Source: Catenulispora sp. MAP5-51 (GTDB taxonomy: Bacteria; Actinomycetota; Actinomycetes; Streptomycetales; Catenulisporaceae). Taken from it: a stretch of 64,000 bases of DNA. Below the pieces are notes generated by a model. The model had not been told where the DNA came from, ran no database searches, and saw only the letters and a program-made list of their open reading frames with translations. The stretch covers positions 124,001 through 188,000 of the forward strand of contig NZ_JBGCCH010000003.1 of the NCBI RefSeq assembly GCF_041261205.1, given 5' to 3'. Within the stretch, counting starts at the first letter, position 1; every line of letters starts with the position of its first letter. The translations under genes were made by a program, and so were the position numbers. Positions 63,119 to 64,000 of this stretch are shown piece after piece.

Positions 63119-64000
63119 TCACTCGGCGTAGTACTCGTCGGGGTAGTCCTCCTCCGGCGGCTCCTCGAAGTCGAGCGCGGCAGGAGGCTCTTCAGGAGCG
63201 AAGAGTTCGACGGGTTGTTCGGCGGCGCGTTCGGCGGGGCGTTCGGAGCTTTCCGAACGTCCCGGCCGGTCCAGCGCCTCGGCGAGCGCGTCCAAAATCG
63301 GCTGCCCGTACTTGGCGAGCTTGTTCTCCCCGACGCCGCTGATCGTGCCGAGCTGCGCCAGCGAGGTCGGGGCCTGCGCGGCGATCTGCTTCAGCGTCGC
63401 GTCGTGGAACACGACGTAAGCCGGGACGCCCTGCTCCTTGGCCGTCGCGCCACGCCAGGCGCGCAGCTTCTCGAAGATCGGCTTGGCGTCCTCGGGCAGG
63501 TCCTCGACCGCCGCCGCCGAAGCCGATCGGCTCTGCTTCGCCGCGCGCGCCGGCCGCTCCGGCTCCCGGCGCATCAGGACCTTGCGATCGCCGCGCAGTA
63601 CCTCGCCGCTGTCCTGGGTCAGCGCCAGCGTGCTGTAGTCGCCCTCGACCATCAGCAGCCCCTGCGCCAGCAGCTGCCGCACCACGCCGCGCCACTCGGG
63701 CTCGGACAGGTCGGTGCCGATGCCGAAGACGCTCAGCTGGTCGTGGCCGAACTGCGTGACCTTCGGCGTCTGCCTGCCCAGCAGGATGTCGATGGACTGG
63801 CCGGCGCCGAAGCGCTGCCGCCGCTCGCTCTTGAGGCGGTAGACCGTGGAAAGCAGCTTCTGCGCGGGGACGGTGCCGTCCCAGGACTGCGGCGGGCTCA
63901 GGCAGGTGTCGCAGTTGCCGCAGGGCTCGCCGGACTGCCCGAAGTAGTTCAGCAGCTGGACCCGGCGGCACTCGATGGTCTCGCACAGCGCGAGCATGGC
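63119..64000 (-). CDS. recQ: RecQ-family DNA helicase, C-terminal part (runs off right edge)
   Basis: The last 294 codons of a RecQ-type helicase; the 5' end lies beyond 64000. Visible: the zinc-binding domain (ECRRVQLLNYFGQSGEPCGNCDTC), the RQC winged helix (LSTVYRLKSERRQRFGAGQSIDILLGRQTPKV ... WRGVVRQLLAQGLL), a low-complexity linker, and an HRDC domain (IFEKLRAWRGATAKEQGVPAYVVFHDATLKQIA ... ISGVGENKLAKYGQPILDAL). The acidic C-terminal tail (EEPPEEDYPDEYYAE) resembles SSB-type or partner-binding tails. It is convergent with the GH30 gene, 3 bp apart. Confidence 0.92.
   Translation of the reverse strand, partial: AMLALCETIECRRVQLLNYFGQSGEPCGNCDTCLSPPQSWDGTVPAQKLLSTVYRLKSERRQRFGAGQSIDILLGRQTPKVTQFGHDQLSVFGIGTDLSEPEWRGVVRQLLAQGLLMVEGDYSTLALTQDSGEVLRGDRKVLMRREPERPARAAKQSRSASAAAVEDLPEDAKPIFEKLRAWRGATAKEQGVPAYVVFHDATLKQIAAQAPTSLAQLGTISGVGENKLAKYGQPILDALAEALDRPGRSESSERPAERAAEQPVELFAPEEPPAALDFEEPPEEDYPDEYYAE

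Overview
The window looks like chromosomal DNA from a high-GC actinobacterium. The evidence is very strong G/C bias at third codon positions, frequent GTG and TTG starts, many ATGA stop/start overlaps, a mycothiol S-conjugate amidase next to a DUF4307 gene and greA, a PknB-type kinase with an external tail, an F420-type (LLM) oxidoreductase and DrrAB-type exporters. A mycelial, soil-type lineage (Streptomyces- or Catenulispora-like) is my guess; I cannot fix the genus from sequence alone. No rRNA, tRNA, CRISPR array, phage or plasmid replication gene was seen.

Layout. 1-9.6 kb: DUF72 protein, a lipoprotein, a small membrane protein, a cystathionine gamma-synthase/lyase, an EamA exporter, a 1,095-residue pseudokinase/coiled-coil membrane protein and a ROK sugar kinase. 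9.6-10.7 kb: a gene-free ~1.05 kb foldback element with long inverted arms and a flanking 10-bp direct repeat. 10.7-18.6 kb: a MarR-controlled DHA2 drug exporter, threonine dehydratase, a DrrAB-type ABC exporter and a Ser/Thr kinase. 18.7-21.8 kb: greA, DUF4307 and mca, a small membrane protein and arfB. 21.8-28.1 kb: neutral ceramidase, a GntR(YtrA)-ABC operon, a decayed sigma/anti-sigma pair and L-serine dehydratase.

28.2-54.9 kb is dominated by signalling and export modules. Three are divergent or neighbouring two-component-system/ABC sets: 28.2-33.7, 42.0-45.7 and 47.9-54.9 kb. Each ABC/regulator junction carries palindromes that are candidate response-regulator operators, and two of these share the same 9-3-9 architecture. 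Between the sets lie a Clp/Hsp100 ATPase, an unusually short P450-like protein, an S51 peptidase, a UBP zinc finger, an HD hydrolase, a complete ECF sigma/anti-sigma-like pair, an MFS exporter and an alpha/beta hydrolase.

54.9-61.1 kb holds a three-gene operon that couples an Hsp90-family ATPase to a 1,073-residue TPR-like protein and to a second helical-repeat protein. I regard it as the most system-like novelty here: a bacterial Hsp90 apparently co-translated with candidate co-chaperones. The window ends with a small hypothetical gene, a Tat-exported GH30 glycosidase and the C-terminal part of a RecQ helicase that runs off the right edge.
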